From: Fasciolopsis buskii
Lineage: Eukaryota; Platyhelminthes; Trematoda; Plagiorchiida; Fasciolidae
Direction of reading: 5' to 3'
Assembly: GCA_008360955.1 (NCBI GenBank)
Contig: LUCM01002832.1
Location: 302,084-366,083 of the forward strand
Length of the DNA: 64,000 bases
A program made the position numbers and the translations under genes. Below, piece after piece: positions 46,733 through 58,049 of the stretch. Positions within the stretch are counted from its first letter, which is position 1, and the number at the start of each line of letters is the position of its first letter. The notes under the pieces are model-generated. The model ran no database searches. It was not told the origin of the DNA and was given only the letters and a program-made list of their open reading frames with translations.

Positions 46733-47083
46733 ATGCCCGGTTTGTTTGGAAAAAAGGAACCACGTGAACATCTTAGACAAATAATCTCCACCGTACGGCG
46801 CCAGAAATATGCCATCCAAAGAGAAACTAACCAACTTATTGCCCAACGCAAACGACTGGAAGCCGACATAAAAAAACGTGCCAAAGATAATCGTTTGGAT
46901 GAGGCGAAGATATTGACGCGGGAACTGATTGCGCAACGAAAAGCGATAAAACGACTATACATGGCATCTTCGCAATTGGATACCATCGTATCGGAACTAC
47001 AAATCCAATCATCAATGGGGAAGATGGCCGGATGCATGCAACAAAGCACAGCGGTCATGAAAGCAATGTCACAACTAATCAAA
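46733..47083 (+). CDS. CHMP3: CHMP3 exon 1
   Basis: Encodes residues 1-117: the N-terminal membrane-binding residues and the long basic helical hairpin. The donor GTGAGC follows codon LIK in phase 0. Confidence 0.93.
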
Positions 47084-49233
47084 GTGAGCCCTTCATTTGT
47101 GTACTTACTTTTAGCTGTGTTTGAAGGACAATTGTAAATAGGCAGAATGGTTGCGTTATTTGTTTGATTTATTCGGCTCTCATTACATGATACCTCGCTT
47201 GAGACAGGGCTGTTCGCTGTCCTATTTTCTTGAGATAATGCACGTAGTATGCCCCATCTTAAAGACGCCTTTGGAAAGACGAACCAGTGTAAAAGCATTC
47301 TTCTTCAGAACCTCGAACGATTAATAATTTCTCCATAGCTGCGATGAGCTTTCATTCAAAACATGATATTATTGCATGTGTTATTAGTTGGAAGTAGGCA
47401 AAGGATTTGTGATAGCAAAATTCACGAAAAATTTCTGCTACCTTATGGCAAAGCACAGTTTATTGAAGAGAACAAAAAAATGAGATAGGAAAACAGTCTT
47501 ACAAGTAATCCGGAGGCAATCGAACAAACACTTAAGAAACGATATTTTCTCGTTGAATGCTTTTATGTTACTGTTTTTGTGTATAAGCCGTATGGTGAAC
47601 CATTGATGACAATCGGAACTGTACTTTGATTAGCTCTTAGTTGGCCAGTCATTTATCCTCACTTGAAGTGAACGTGTCATATTTTCATGGATCTGTTTAC
47701 CTGCCACCTTTTTGTTTTGGGCGACCAGCTCAGCTTCAAGATGTTGGATTTCGAAGTAATTAAGCACGGAATGTCGGTTTTCATCCGATCAATGCAAGCT
47801 ACAACAGCACACTTTAGAGTCCGTAGTAGGGCATACGATTCGTACCGGAACTGCCGTTCGACTCCAGTGAGAATGAGGCTGAGTCAAACATCCTTACCTA
47901 AGGGTCATGCTGGGTACCGCACACGGACTGGTACCACTCCAGCTTAATGTGAATTCGCGTGCCTCTGACTTTCGTACCATCAAAAAGTTATTGTTTCCAT
48001 AAGGACTGACTGGTATGCCGGACTGACTTTTGTTTACCCCAGTCTGAGTCCAAGTGATGTGCTTAAGCAATCACGACAAGACCCAAATGACTAGAATGAG
48101 GTTGTCCTTGAGGACAACTATCTTATCATGCGTCCGATCAGATTCGTGTTGTATTCGATTTGCTTCAGATTAGTCATTTTCCAGGCAGGGGAATGATTTC
48201 TTTACATGTTTGTCAGGTCTAAGTAGAATGTATTTGTATTAGCGGATTTTTAGTCAGAAGTTGAATGTAAAGATCAGCCTAACGACGTAAGGAGTGTATC
48301 GAAAAATCGATGCGCTGTGTTATTAATATTATATCATTCACAATAAAGATCAGCCTAATTATTAGTGTTATGCCAAAATTAATCGCAAAATGGAATGCAC
48401 TTCCATTTAAAGCCTATATCAACAGGAATTTGAAAACGGTAGGTGAATATATTCCAATAGATGGATTGTGACATTCTTTCAACAAACGACTGTAATGGGG
48501 CTCGTACTGTGGGGCCTAACATTTATGAATCTATCGCACAGTGTTCAAAGTTCAATAGTTATGCTTTACTGAGTAATTGTCTACGGATTTAACAAGTTGA
48601 CTTTAAAGCCACCACATGCCAAGACTAGAATCTATTTGAAAAAACGAACATGGACTGGTGAGGAATGATTGTTTATAAACTAATTCTAATGCGGACACAA
48701 ACTAATCCCATTATAAAATTGTTCCAGTTATAATAAAAATGATAAGAATACAGTAGTTATTACTTCTCGATCGGCATAAACCTGTTAACGCCAAAAGAAT
48801 GATTGGCATGATAAATGGAACTACGTTGACCAATTGATCGAAAAATAATTTGGTCACGAACCGACGCTGGCAGTGTGTGAAATGGGCTGAATCATCGTTT
48901 CGGTACCACTTTTTCCATTCCCCTGTTTGCAACACTCCATCCCAATACTAGGTACCCCAATTACAAAAGACTATGCAAGAACTCAGTAAGGAAATGACTA
49001 AGATGGGTCTGATGCAAGAGACGATGGACGAAGTCATCGATTCTGCTCTTGGAGACGACCAGGATTTGGGGGAAGCCACAGAAGCTGAGATAGAGAGAAT
49101 TATTGGGGAACTTACAACGGAATTTGCTGTCAACGCCCCAGATGCGATTCAGTCGTCATTAACCTCCGAAACCGCAGAAAGAGATCCAGAAATCGATGAT
49201 TTATGTGCCCAGTTGGAACGTTTGCGCAACTGA
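46733..49233 (+). CDS. CHMP3: Charged multivesicular body protein 3 (ESCRT-III subunit VPS24/CHMP3), two exons
   Basis: CHMP3 polymerises with CHMP2 and CHMP4 on endosomal, plasma and nuclear membranes to drive membrane scission, and recruits VPS4. The model joins 46733-47083 and 48952-49233, giving 210 residues (human 222). It begins MPGLFGKKEPREHLRQ, close to the family's MGLFGK start, followed by the basic alpha-1/alpha-2 hairpin. The exon 1 end (QQSTAVMKAMSQLIK) and exon 2 start (VPQLQKTMQELSKEMTKMG) match human residues around the same splice. The C-terminal half is acidic (ALGDDQDLGEATEAEIERI). The last helix DDLCAQLERLRN fits an MIM1 VPS4-binding motif, with Q in place of the usual R. 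ATG 46733 is chosen by homology; the frame is open upstream to 46643. Intron GTGAGC...CTAG, phase 0. Confidence 0.94.
47084..48951 (+). other. CHMP3 intron
   Basis: 1.87-kb intron. It contains a 61-bp insertion flanked by 15-bp direct repeats (48268-48358); nothing else is recognised. Confidence 0.75.
48268..48358. repeat. 15-bp direct repeats flanking a 61-bp insertion
   Basis: TAAAGATCAGCCTAA is repeated exactly at 48268-48282 and 48344-48358. The 61 bases between contain TCGAAAAATCGATGCGC. A related string, TCGAAAAACCGATGCGC followed by AT-rich DNA, occurs at about 17475, so the insert is probably a copy of a dispersed element. Confidence 0.6.
48952..49233 (+). CDS. CHMP3: CHMP3 exon 2 (terminal)
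   Basis: Starts after CCCAATACTAG. Encodes residues 118-210, including QELSKEM, the acidic autoinhibitory region and the MIM1 helix; TGA at 49231. Confidence 0.93.
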   Translation, partial: VPQLQKTMQELSKEMTKMGLMQETMDEVIDSALGDDQDLGEATEAEIERIIGELTTEFAVNAPDAIQSSLTSETAERDPEIDDLCAQLERLRN

Positions 49234-51240
49234 GCAACAAACACTCATTTCAAACATTCAGATATCTGGAACAAGATCACAACTAATTTCCACCATTTTC
49301 ATGGTTTTATTACAATTTTCATTTTATCCTACCTGTGCGAATACCTGCGACGGGTTTTGTAAGACAACATCAATAACGTAATCATTATTTACACATGGAA
49401 TGGTAGTCTGCAAATACGTTGAATCACGTGAGAACAATGGTTTATGTGCATCGATCTTCTGCTGCACTAAGAAAGGAATTCGCAAACTCTTGACTGAAAT
49501 GGGTATTTGATTCTTCAACATTCGGATCTTTTTATATCGTAGATAACAACCTTCCGATGCAATAGGCATCAGGGAAGCATATGCTCCGACCAAACGTATA
49601 ACCTCAAGTATGCTTGGTTTGCTGATATTGTTTTCCTCGAGAGATGCTGTAAATGGACAAGAGTTGTAGGAGGTTGGAGGTCTATTGAAAATGGATCATC
49701 ATGGATTTCTAGTAGTCCTTTCATATTGGAAGACCATGGTAGCACTGTTAAACTGTTTTTTTTTTCGAAATCAGTACCTATGCACAGCACTAAACACAAC
49801 ATTGACAGAAAACGGCTGTGATCCAAATTTTATAACATTCAAGGTATGCAGGCTGGCCCATGAAGGTGTTTTGAGCTAAAACAGTATAAATGCGAAAACA
49901 CGAACTTTATGCGATGGCCGAACCTGTGTTCTGTCGCATCCTGAAGTCTACGATCAACGGAATCTTTGCACTCGATATGATCGAGATAACTCGACTCAGA
50001 TGACAGATGCGCGAAATGTATTGTGTATACCATGACACCGAAACAGTTCCGGTAGGACTATGCGCCACAGTGGCACCCACGGTACAGCGTCCCGAACAGG
50101 GAGGTGGGAAAAAACTGAAAACTTTCGAGTGTTCCAAGAGTGTTCAACTGAATAAACACAATCCGACAAATCGCACTAGGGTAAACTCAAGCGTCAGTGC
50201 AAATCACAGAGAAACCGATGTCTAGAACTAGATCACGTACGCCGAAGACTGCCGCCGCCATATTTGTAATACACCTTTTCTTTATTAGCCTTAGATGTTC
50301 ACTTACCGTTGTTCATAGTAGTTAACCGTAATGATGGAAAACTAACAACATGGTTTTCACTACTGAATTGAGCATTAATATCCCAGAATGAACATTTTCC
50401 TGTACTATTCTAAAGTTCATTCCACCTTCAGCCGGTCGTCTCAATTTCTAGTTCAACCCCGCCTTGATTAACTAAGCAAAGACGATCAAATGGTCTCCGC
50501 CTACTCAACACGCCTACCGTTTGTAATAAACAAGCCGTCTATATGGGCCCTCTCAGGTTAAAACTCATTAGCCGATTGCTCCCATATCTCAGACTACACC
50601 ATTTTAGGAATAAATTCAGAAAAATGGCATTGAAATAAGAAACCGTAAAGTGAGTGCGAAAAACTGAAAGCCGCTGAGATAAGTATCGCCTGTCCTCGGT
50701 ACACCCCATGGGCCAGTTGTGCACATCAGTCACTAGCCCGTGATTGGTCTTTTCACACGCCTTGTGAAAAAAGGACTGACCTTGGTAGTGCATCATACGT
50801 GCCGGACGGAAATCTTGCTGTGTGGTGCTGTGTAGTTTGGCGATTTTCCCGAGACGACTAAGCTGCGCGAAAACCTACAAACCCGAATATCGGGCGTTAT
50901 CCCCGACGCTGTTGAATAAGCAGCGTTTGTTTAACACAAGTTTAATTACAAAAAAATGACAAATAGACATAGCAAGGAAATGGAACCAATTTGATTAACC
51001 GAACGTAGGGAACAAGTCCGCTGGGACACAATCATAATATTCTCATATGTATTTATTTTCTTCGGGTTCTCCAGTCGCAAGTTTCATAAAACCGTGACCA
51101 ACCCAATTTAGTTATGAAATTTTTTATTTATGCAGAAGACAACAAATGGACATCGTTAGTACCATCATCACGGTTCATTCATTTACAAGTATCTAAACGA
51201 AATATTTTTCTGCTGCATATGATTTGATAACGATAGTAGA
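49234..51240. other. CHMP3 3' flank and intergenic DNA
   Basis: No canonical AATAAA lies close to the CHMP3 stop. Short open frames on both strands show no domain. Confidence 0.5.
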
Positions 51241-54200
51241 CTACACCTTGACGTGGTGTGACGGCTTGCGTGCCTCCATGATCCAACAAGCTATACAGGA
51301 TGGCTTATCTCAAGCCGAAGATCCAGTCATGCCTGGAAGGTCAATGGGTAGAGGCCTCACAAAGTAGTCGCCTGGTCCTCCAAGTTGGGGGTTGATATGA
51401 GTTAGCAGCTCAGTCGGAAAAACGAGTGAGAGAATAATTGATCCAAGTAGATGGGCTTCCACCCAGCCATACCCCGCTGCCTTGCGGTCAAGTTCTTGTC
51501 AGAACCAAAGGCTTTGGTTGAGAACCCTAATCGTTCTTCTGCTCAGCGGCTGGACGCCCTAGCAGTACCCGTCCATCATCCCCCATGAGTTACACGCCTA
51601 TAAATAATTCCATACTGCACCGGTCGTCGCATAGGATAATCAGGACCGCGCTGCCCATTGCATCGAACGGGGTGGGTAGTGATAAGTATGTTACTGCTAA
51701 GAGTTCCCTCTCTCTTATTCAACCTATCTCTTCTGTCTCCAAACCAATCTGTTTGCCCCTTCTGCCTTCCCATAGTATCTCCATTGATAACACGCCCGAT
51801 ACTCGCAACGGTTCGTTGTCAAGTAGTGTAGTAGGTGGTTTCCAGTCTGTTAGCTCACATTTCCTCAAGCCTCGTCAGCCTCTGAATCTCGGTTCCTTCA
51901 ATGTGCGCACTTTAATGCAGGCTGGCCAACAGGCGTGTTTGGCTCTGAAAGTGGACTCACTTTCGATTGATGTCTGCTGTGTGAGTGAAACACGAATTCA
52001 GGATTCGAGTAGAGTAATTCAGCTAACTGCGCCAAACGTCTCGTCAAGATATTTTCTTCGCACATCAGGAGACGAAGCAGCCCAAGCTGTGGGTCAGCGT
52101 GGTGTAGGAATAGTCTTGAGTGAGAAGGCTGAAGCGGCCCTTCTAGGCTGGATCCCAGTCAACAGTCGCTTGTGTGCCATGGGACTGTAGGGATCAGTCG
52201 GCGTCCGAAAGGATAGTAGTCTTAAGCGTAGTTTATGTTATTTCAGCATATGCTCCCACGGATTGCAGCACTGATATGGAGAAAGACGAGTTTTACGATG
52301 ACCTCGTCACTCTTGTTCGGAAGCGCAAACCCTCTGACATTGTAGTGGTAGCAGGTGAGTTTAATGCACAAGTTGGAAAACTGAGTGCATCGGAGTCCTG
52401 TTTGGGTGGTCGATGCGCCTTGCCTGTACAGCGAACAGACAACGGGGAAAGGCTTCTCCGATTCTGTGCACAATAATCATTTATTCTTACCTAGTACGAA
52501 TTTCCGACACAGTTCGCGTCGCACTGCGACATGGCGCTCTGACTCGACAGGTACTTTGAGTCAGATTGGCCATATCGCAGTTGGCTACCGTTGGCGCGGT
52601 TCTGTCCAGAACTGTAGATCATACTGAACGACGTACGTCGAATCGGACCATGTGTTAGTTTCAATGCGATTTGTGCTGCAGCTGAATGGCCATGGACGCA
52701 GGCCACAAACTCGATTGGCTGATTCGGCTGTTTGCAATAGCTGCAAGAAGAAACTATCCGACGAACTAAGAACTTCGATGAGCACCGTTGTAGACGAGCA
52801 GTGGGATCAAATTAAGCAGGCTATGCATTTGGCAGCAGATTTCGCCTGTGGTCATAGATCTAGCGGTCATCAAAAACACTGGATCTTGCAACGGTCGCTA
52901 AGTCTAATGGAGCAAAACACCAGGTACCTAACTGCAAAGAAATGAATAAGATGCGACGGCAGTTGCAGCGTCAGTTGACCATAAGCCTTAGTAATGACCG
53001 CGAAAACTGGTGGGTTAAGGTAGCCGAAGAGATGGACGTAGCGTCCGCTTCAGGTAACAGTCAAAGATTGTTTAAGCATATGCGCGACAACGGTGGGCGG
53101 CGAATTTCGGTTAGTGAAGTCGTGTGCGATAGGACTGGAGAGCTCATCCATGGTAGACAGGAAAAAATGGACCGTTGGGCAGAGTATTTCAAGGATCAGT
53201 TTACCTGGCCGTACGCTATCATATCTAGTCCGGCGCCTGGAGCTGTGAATCCTTGGGAGGTGTCACTTTATCCCCCAACGGAAGTGGAAGTGCAGTCGAA
53301 TATTCGACTTCTAAAGAGAGGAAAAGCTGCCGGTCCCGACGAACTTCCCCCAGTTCTTTTCAAATTGGGTGGAGAAGTGCTGATGAAATCACTTACCTCC
53401 TTGCTTCGTGATATTTGGAACGAGGAGCGTATCCCGCTATCGTAGGGTGAGTCGATGATTGTGCCCATCTTCAAGAAGGGTACACGGAGTGACTGCAGCA
53501 ATCATCGTGGGATTAAGTTAATTCCGATAGTTACTAAGGTGTTAGCTTCGATAATGCTGCGCCGTTTGACACCGATTCGCGAAAGTAATATCCGCGAACA
53601 ACAGGCCGGATTTCGGCCAGGTCGAGGTTGCATCGACCAAAGATTCACTCTTCGACAGTTACTCGAAGCGCGCCACACGCACCGGCGCCCTACGATCGTA
53701 GTCTTCCTGGACTTGAAAGGTGCTTTCGACTCCGTGGATCGACCGGCACTACTCAGTGCTCTCCACCGGAAGGGTATGCTAACGAAGTTTGTGAACCTGT
53801 TGCGAGCATTGTACTCGCATACCTATGGTCGCGTTAGGGTATACGGTGAACTGTCACGTTCATTCGAAACAACTAATGGCGTTCGACAAGGGTGTCCCAT
53901 TTTTCCATTCTTGTTCAACTTCGTCATGGACGAGGTGATGGAAGATGCTTTAAGAGGTCTCCGGGACGTAAGAGTCCAACTGGGAAATGGAGGAAAGCTA
54001 TGCGACCTAGATTACGCAGACGACGTCGTGTGCCTGTTCGAGTCTGCGGACCGCGCACAACGGGCACTAGATAGACTGTCGAGATCGGTTGCTCGGTTCG
54101 GCATGTGCTTTGCACCTTCGAAGTGCAAAGTACTGTTGCAGGACTGGACGACAGCAGCGCCGAACTTGGTACTGGATGGAGAGGAAATAACCTACCTTGG

Positions 54201-55045
54201 TAGCTGCGTGTCTAACGGTGGTAGCTCGGGATTGGAGGTAAGTATGCATATATCCAAGGCTCGTGCAGCTTACGCTCGACTGAACCACCTGTGGCATCGG
54301 CCTGTTATTTCACTGAAGTTGAAAGGTCGTGGGCACTGTGGCGCAGTGCGTTCAGGTCTGTTGTACTGTTGCGAGACGTGGAGTATGCGTGTGGGCGATG
54401 TTCGTCGGTCAGGGGTTCTCGACAACCGATGTTTACATAGTATGGCTAGGATTGGATGGGGTGACCGGGTGAGTAATATTGAGGTTAGGAATCTGGTATT
54501 GGGTGGCACTTCTGAGAATAGCTTGTTTCAGCGTATGAAACTTAGTAGACTACGCTGGTTGGGTCACTTGTTGCGTATGACGAACACTCGTCTACCATAC
54601 CGTGCCTTATTTTGTGTTCCTCCTAAGGAATGGAAGTAGCAATGTGGAGGCCAACAGATGACGTGGCAACGTGGGATGAGAAAATGTACAACGGACTTAG
54701 GTAAAGTGGGTGTCTCACGCCTTCGTGGTTGGGGTCCGAAAGACCCGTCACCTAGCTGACTGGAGACACTTAAAGATATGGCAGTGAACCGTGAACAGTG
54801 GCGATCGTGCTGTCATTTTCTATCGAACCAGAATGATTGAAAACACGTGCGTTTGTACAGTTAGACTGTATTTTGTGTGTTGGCTGCAGCAGCATGTTAT
54901 CTTTTCCCGCCTGTGTAGGTCCACTTCCTGTTCCCGTTGGATATTCACTCTTTTTATATAAACGTGTAACTCTGGGGAAAGGCAGCGGTCAGTGAGGCTT
55001 GCCTTGCTGTTTAACGCCGAACGATGATAATGATGGTGATAAATG
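51241..55045 (+). mobile_element. RTE family 1, copy F: nearly full-length element
   Basis: Leader 51241-51584; endonuclease from LGSFNVRTL (51888) through CVSETRIQD, SAYAPTD, VVAGEFNAQVG and the Q-x-x-H-I-A-V block near 52570, broken by frameshifts. The reverse transcriptase frame, 52942-54838, is interrupted by three in-frame stops (TAG 53443, TAG 54637, TGA 54757). It keeps VFLDLKGAFDSVD, NGVRQGCPI and the catalytic YADD (54013-54024), then CETWSMRVGDVR and LRWLGHLLRM. The 3' UTR ends in a GATGATAATGATGGTGAT run near 55022-55041. Domain order, endonuclease type and simple-repeat tail indicate the RTE clade. Confidence 0.9.
52942..54840 (+). pseudogene. Endonuclease/reverse-transcriptase ORF, RT part, with three in-frame stops
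   Basis: A continuous 633-codon frame apart from stops at 53443, 54637 and 54757. Two of the three fall at positions where the other copies or the conserved context suggest tryptophan, consistent with G-to-A change. All core polymerase motifs are readable, so this is the best-preserved reverse transcriptase in the window, though it could not make full-length protein. Confidence 0.85.
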
Positions 55046-58000
55046 CTTCGAGAGACGCAGAGCATAAATGATTTCTGCATGTTTTGGTTCCGGTCATCAT
55101 CTGAATTAGACTCGTTTCACGTATCTGTTGCCCCATAGTGTTCGTACACGCCGTGCACATGCATCCTTAGAATGAACCAAAGAGTATCCTGATCGTCTAA
55201 ATCTATTGAATAATACTTAGAAATGTTGACATCATTTTCCCTCATGCCACATGGAATAGTTTCACTTGGTTATTTGTCATTTTCACTTTGCGCGTTTCAC
55301 TTGTCAGTTCCACTTTCCGAGTAATCTAGGAGACACCAATACTTAGTAGTATCGATGACCTGTGGAGCCACTGTGTAATCATTCTAAACCACCGAGGTAT
55401 TCGCGATATTCTCTATTTGACTCCCTTTTGGTATCCATTTCGATCAGTCCACCCCTTTATTTCAGAACGTATCATGAAAACCAGCTCACAATTAGCCTGT
55501 GTCATACCTATAGGGGGCACTGGGATAACCGAGACTGTTTCATACTGGCGCAAAATAAAAATCATAAGTCTCTCACTCTGGAGTAAATATGCAAGATGCT
55601 CACGTTTCTTGTTTTGTAGTGTACGGGCCCACGGGTCCAGGAGTGGACGCTTTCAGCAAAATCGGGATGCAAACGAACAGCTCAAGGTGGGTTGAGTCTG
55701 TCCAGAATTCACATGTTGATGGGCTCAAAGCATCTTATCTCCTCTGTTTGAACCCCGATTTTGCCGAGATCATCCAACCACAGGCTGGTGGATGGTCGTG
55801 ATGGTCGCGCGACGAAATGAACAAAAGGTAGGTTGAAACAGTAACAACTGGGATGGAAACGATATTCAAGGTTATAAGCCTAAATTATGATACAACAAAA
55901 ACTGATGCCGCCACGAGAAATTGGGTAACAGGAGCCAGGGTAGGGCCAAGGCAAATATTTTTGACGTGGCTGATCCTAGGGGCATGATCTGTTCCGATTT
56001 CACTCGATTCAAGAGAACTGATCAAGGATTGAAAGATAATGCCTTGACTTAATAACAAATGGTCGGGAGTCAAACACATTAGTTTCAGATGGGTAATATG
56101 CACTTTCCCACAATACTTCGGAACTATGTCAAAATTAGCCCGGAATTATATCGGATCTATGAAGAAATATCTTTCAGCTGCATAAATGATTACCCGCTTG
56201 CATCGACCTGAAGCGTGAACCCCCTGCTGTGGGCACATTTGTGCTTACGTACTGTGAAGAACACTAATTGTCTACGTATTGTTCTGCAATCTGCGAACAG
56301 ATGTGTTCTTGAGAATTCTTGTGAAACTGAAACATGTTCTTACCCATTTCGGATTACTTTTGACATAAATGTGGATAATTTTGAACTAACATGGAAAACC
56401 GTGTAGAACTGACCTTGTTTTCAAGTAGAAATTTCAACGAATAGTATGAGGTAGAAACATTTCCTTTGAGGGTAGTGGAATAAAAACTTCTGCAAGCGGC
56501 ATAAATTTGTGATATTAAGCTGGCCTAAACTTATGATGGTCTGTACACTTGAGTAACCAGGTCCAGATTTAGATAGATAGATTTGTTAAGGCTAACAACC
56601 ACTTAGCGCAGACGAAAATCGGAAACCAATCTGTGGTGAGTCCGCGTGGTAGTTGCGTGACACAATGCGCTATAGTTTCCTGTGCTATAAGACGTGTGTT
56701 AAGTTATATTCATGTAGACGATGATCAAAAATGCCAGGTACTCATACGTAAAATCACGTTGAAGGGACACCTTATAATGAGCTTATTCTAAAGTACACCG
56801 ACGAGCTTGAAACCGGAAACCGAAGGGCTATGGCTGGTTAGACATTCTGGTACATCAAGGTGTTTGTGTTTGGGATTAAAGCAGATTAGCCACTGATACA
56901 TGGTAGTACCCTCCCCGTATCTTACCCCTCTCTTGAATTGCTATAATTATATTTGTAACATTAAATCACCGTCAATCCACGAAACAAGTCTGATTTGTTC
57001 AAGATGCATCTCTTCAGCTTATCCATTCTTTCACTTTATATACGTTGCCGAACTTAATCGAACAAACATCACATGCACGCTTTCCTCTTAAGCACGTGAC
57101 AGCATAAAGAACGAAGTACTTGGATTTGTGTTCTTACTAATCACATGAACGTGAAGAAGCTGTACAACAACGTGCCGTAAAACTTGGTGTTGCTCAGTGA
57201 ACACATATACTAATGTTGCAATCGACATCCCATTTTAGTCGACATGTGTATGTTTCAACCATGGCGCGTTGCCATCCTCATGGGAAGAACAAATTTGGAC
57301 TTATTCAAAACAGCTTGGAGCACGTATTGCTAAAAACACAAGTGATAAAAGTCTATGATCTATCAGCCCTCACTATCCTTTAGCGATTCTTTGTCGTTCT
57401 TATGTGCCACCCAGCAACTCGAGTATGGAATTATTTCTGTGTCAGACGTCCAAAAATTTTAGAACTCAAAAGTCAATATTCATTGTTTAGGTTGTTCTTT
57501 GAATTATCACTTCTGGAAATCGAATGTATCTTGGATGGCAGCAAAATTCAGGTTGTGTAATGTTTTTACTAGAAGCTTAATCTCCAGATAAACGCGCTTT
57601 CACACGACTTAAGTCAGATTGGAATAAAGTTACTCTATTCGGGTTGACATGTTTGTTTAATTCTGGTGAAGAGCATCAAGGGGCGTTCTTCAGAAAAAAA
57701 AACATTTTCTTATATCCTTTGTTTTCTTATGATTCGAAAGACGTCTCCGCTCCCATAAAGACAAATTTCCACCAACCGATAGTGCCTTCAATTTGACTGG
57801 TTGAAAAACCTTTATTCGTTTTATTACTGCAAAGGTGAACAAATTAGAAGGGTGAAATAAATTGGAATAACCTTTTCGAAGAACTTCTTGTTGGAAATTT
57901 TTTTCGTAAACGTTTTGAAAGGCACTACTTGCTTTGTATCCGTCAACGAAATCACTGGATCGTCGAACCAACAGTCCCCTTTTATGCAGGATACTTACTT

Positions 58001-58049
58001 TCTCCCCCTTATTGTGCAGTTAATTCAATTCACACTCGAAGACATTTGA
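55046..58049. other. Intergenic region
   Basis: 3.0 kb without recognised genes. Open frames up to 93 codons occur on both strands, and none shows a domain. The 5' gag part and 5' LTR of the gypsy-like element expected here could not be recognised. Confidence 0.45.

Noticed and set aside
53628..53837. Open frames on other strands and frames inside the RTE and gypsy elements (for example 53628-53837, 53924-54115, 60429-60755)
   Set aside because: They are shadows of the retroelement reading frames and show no independent domains.
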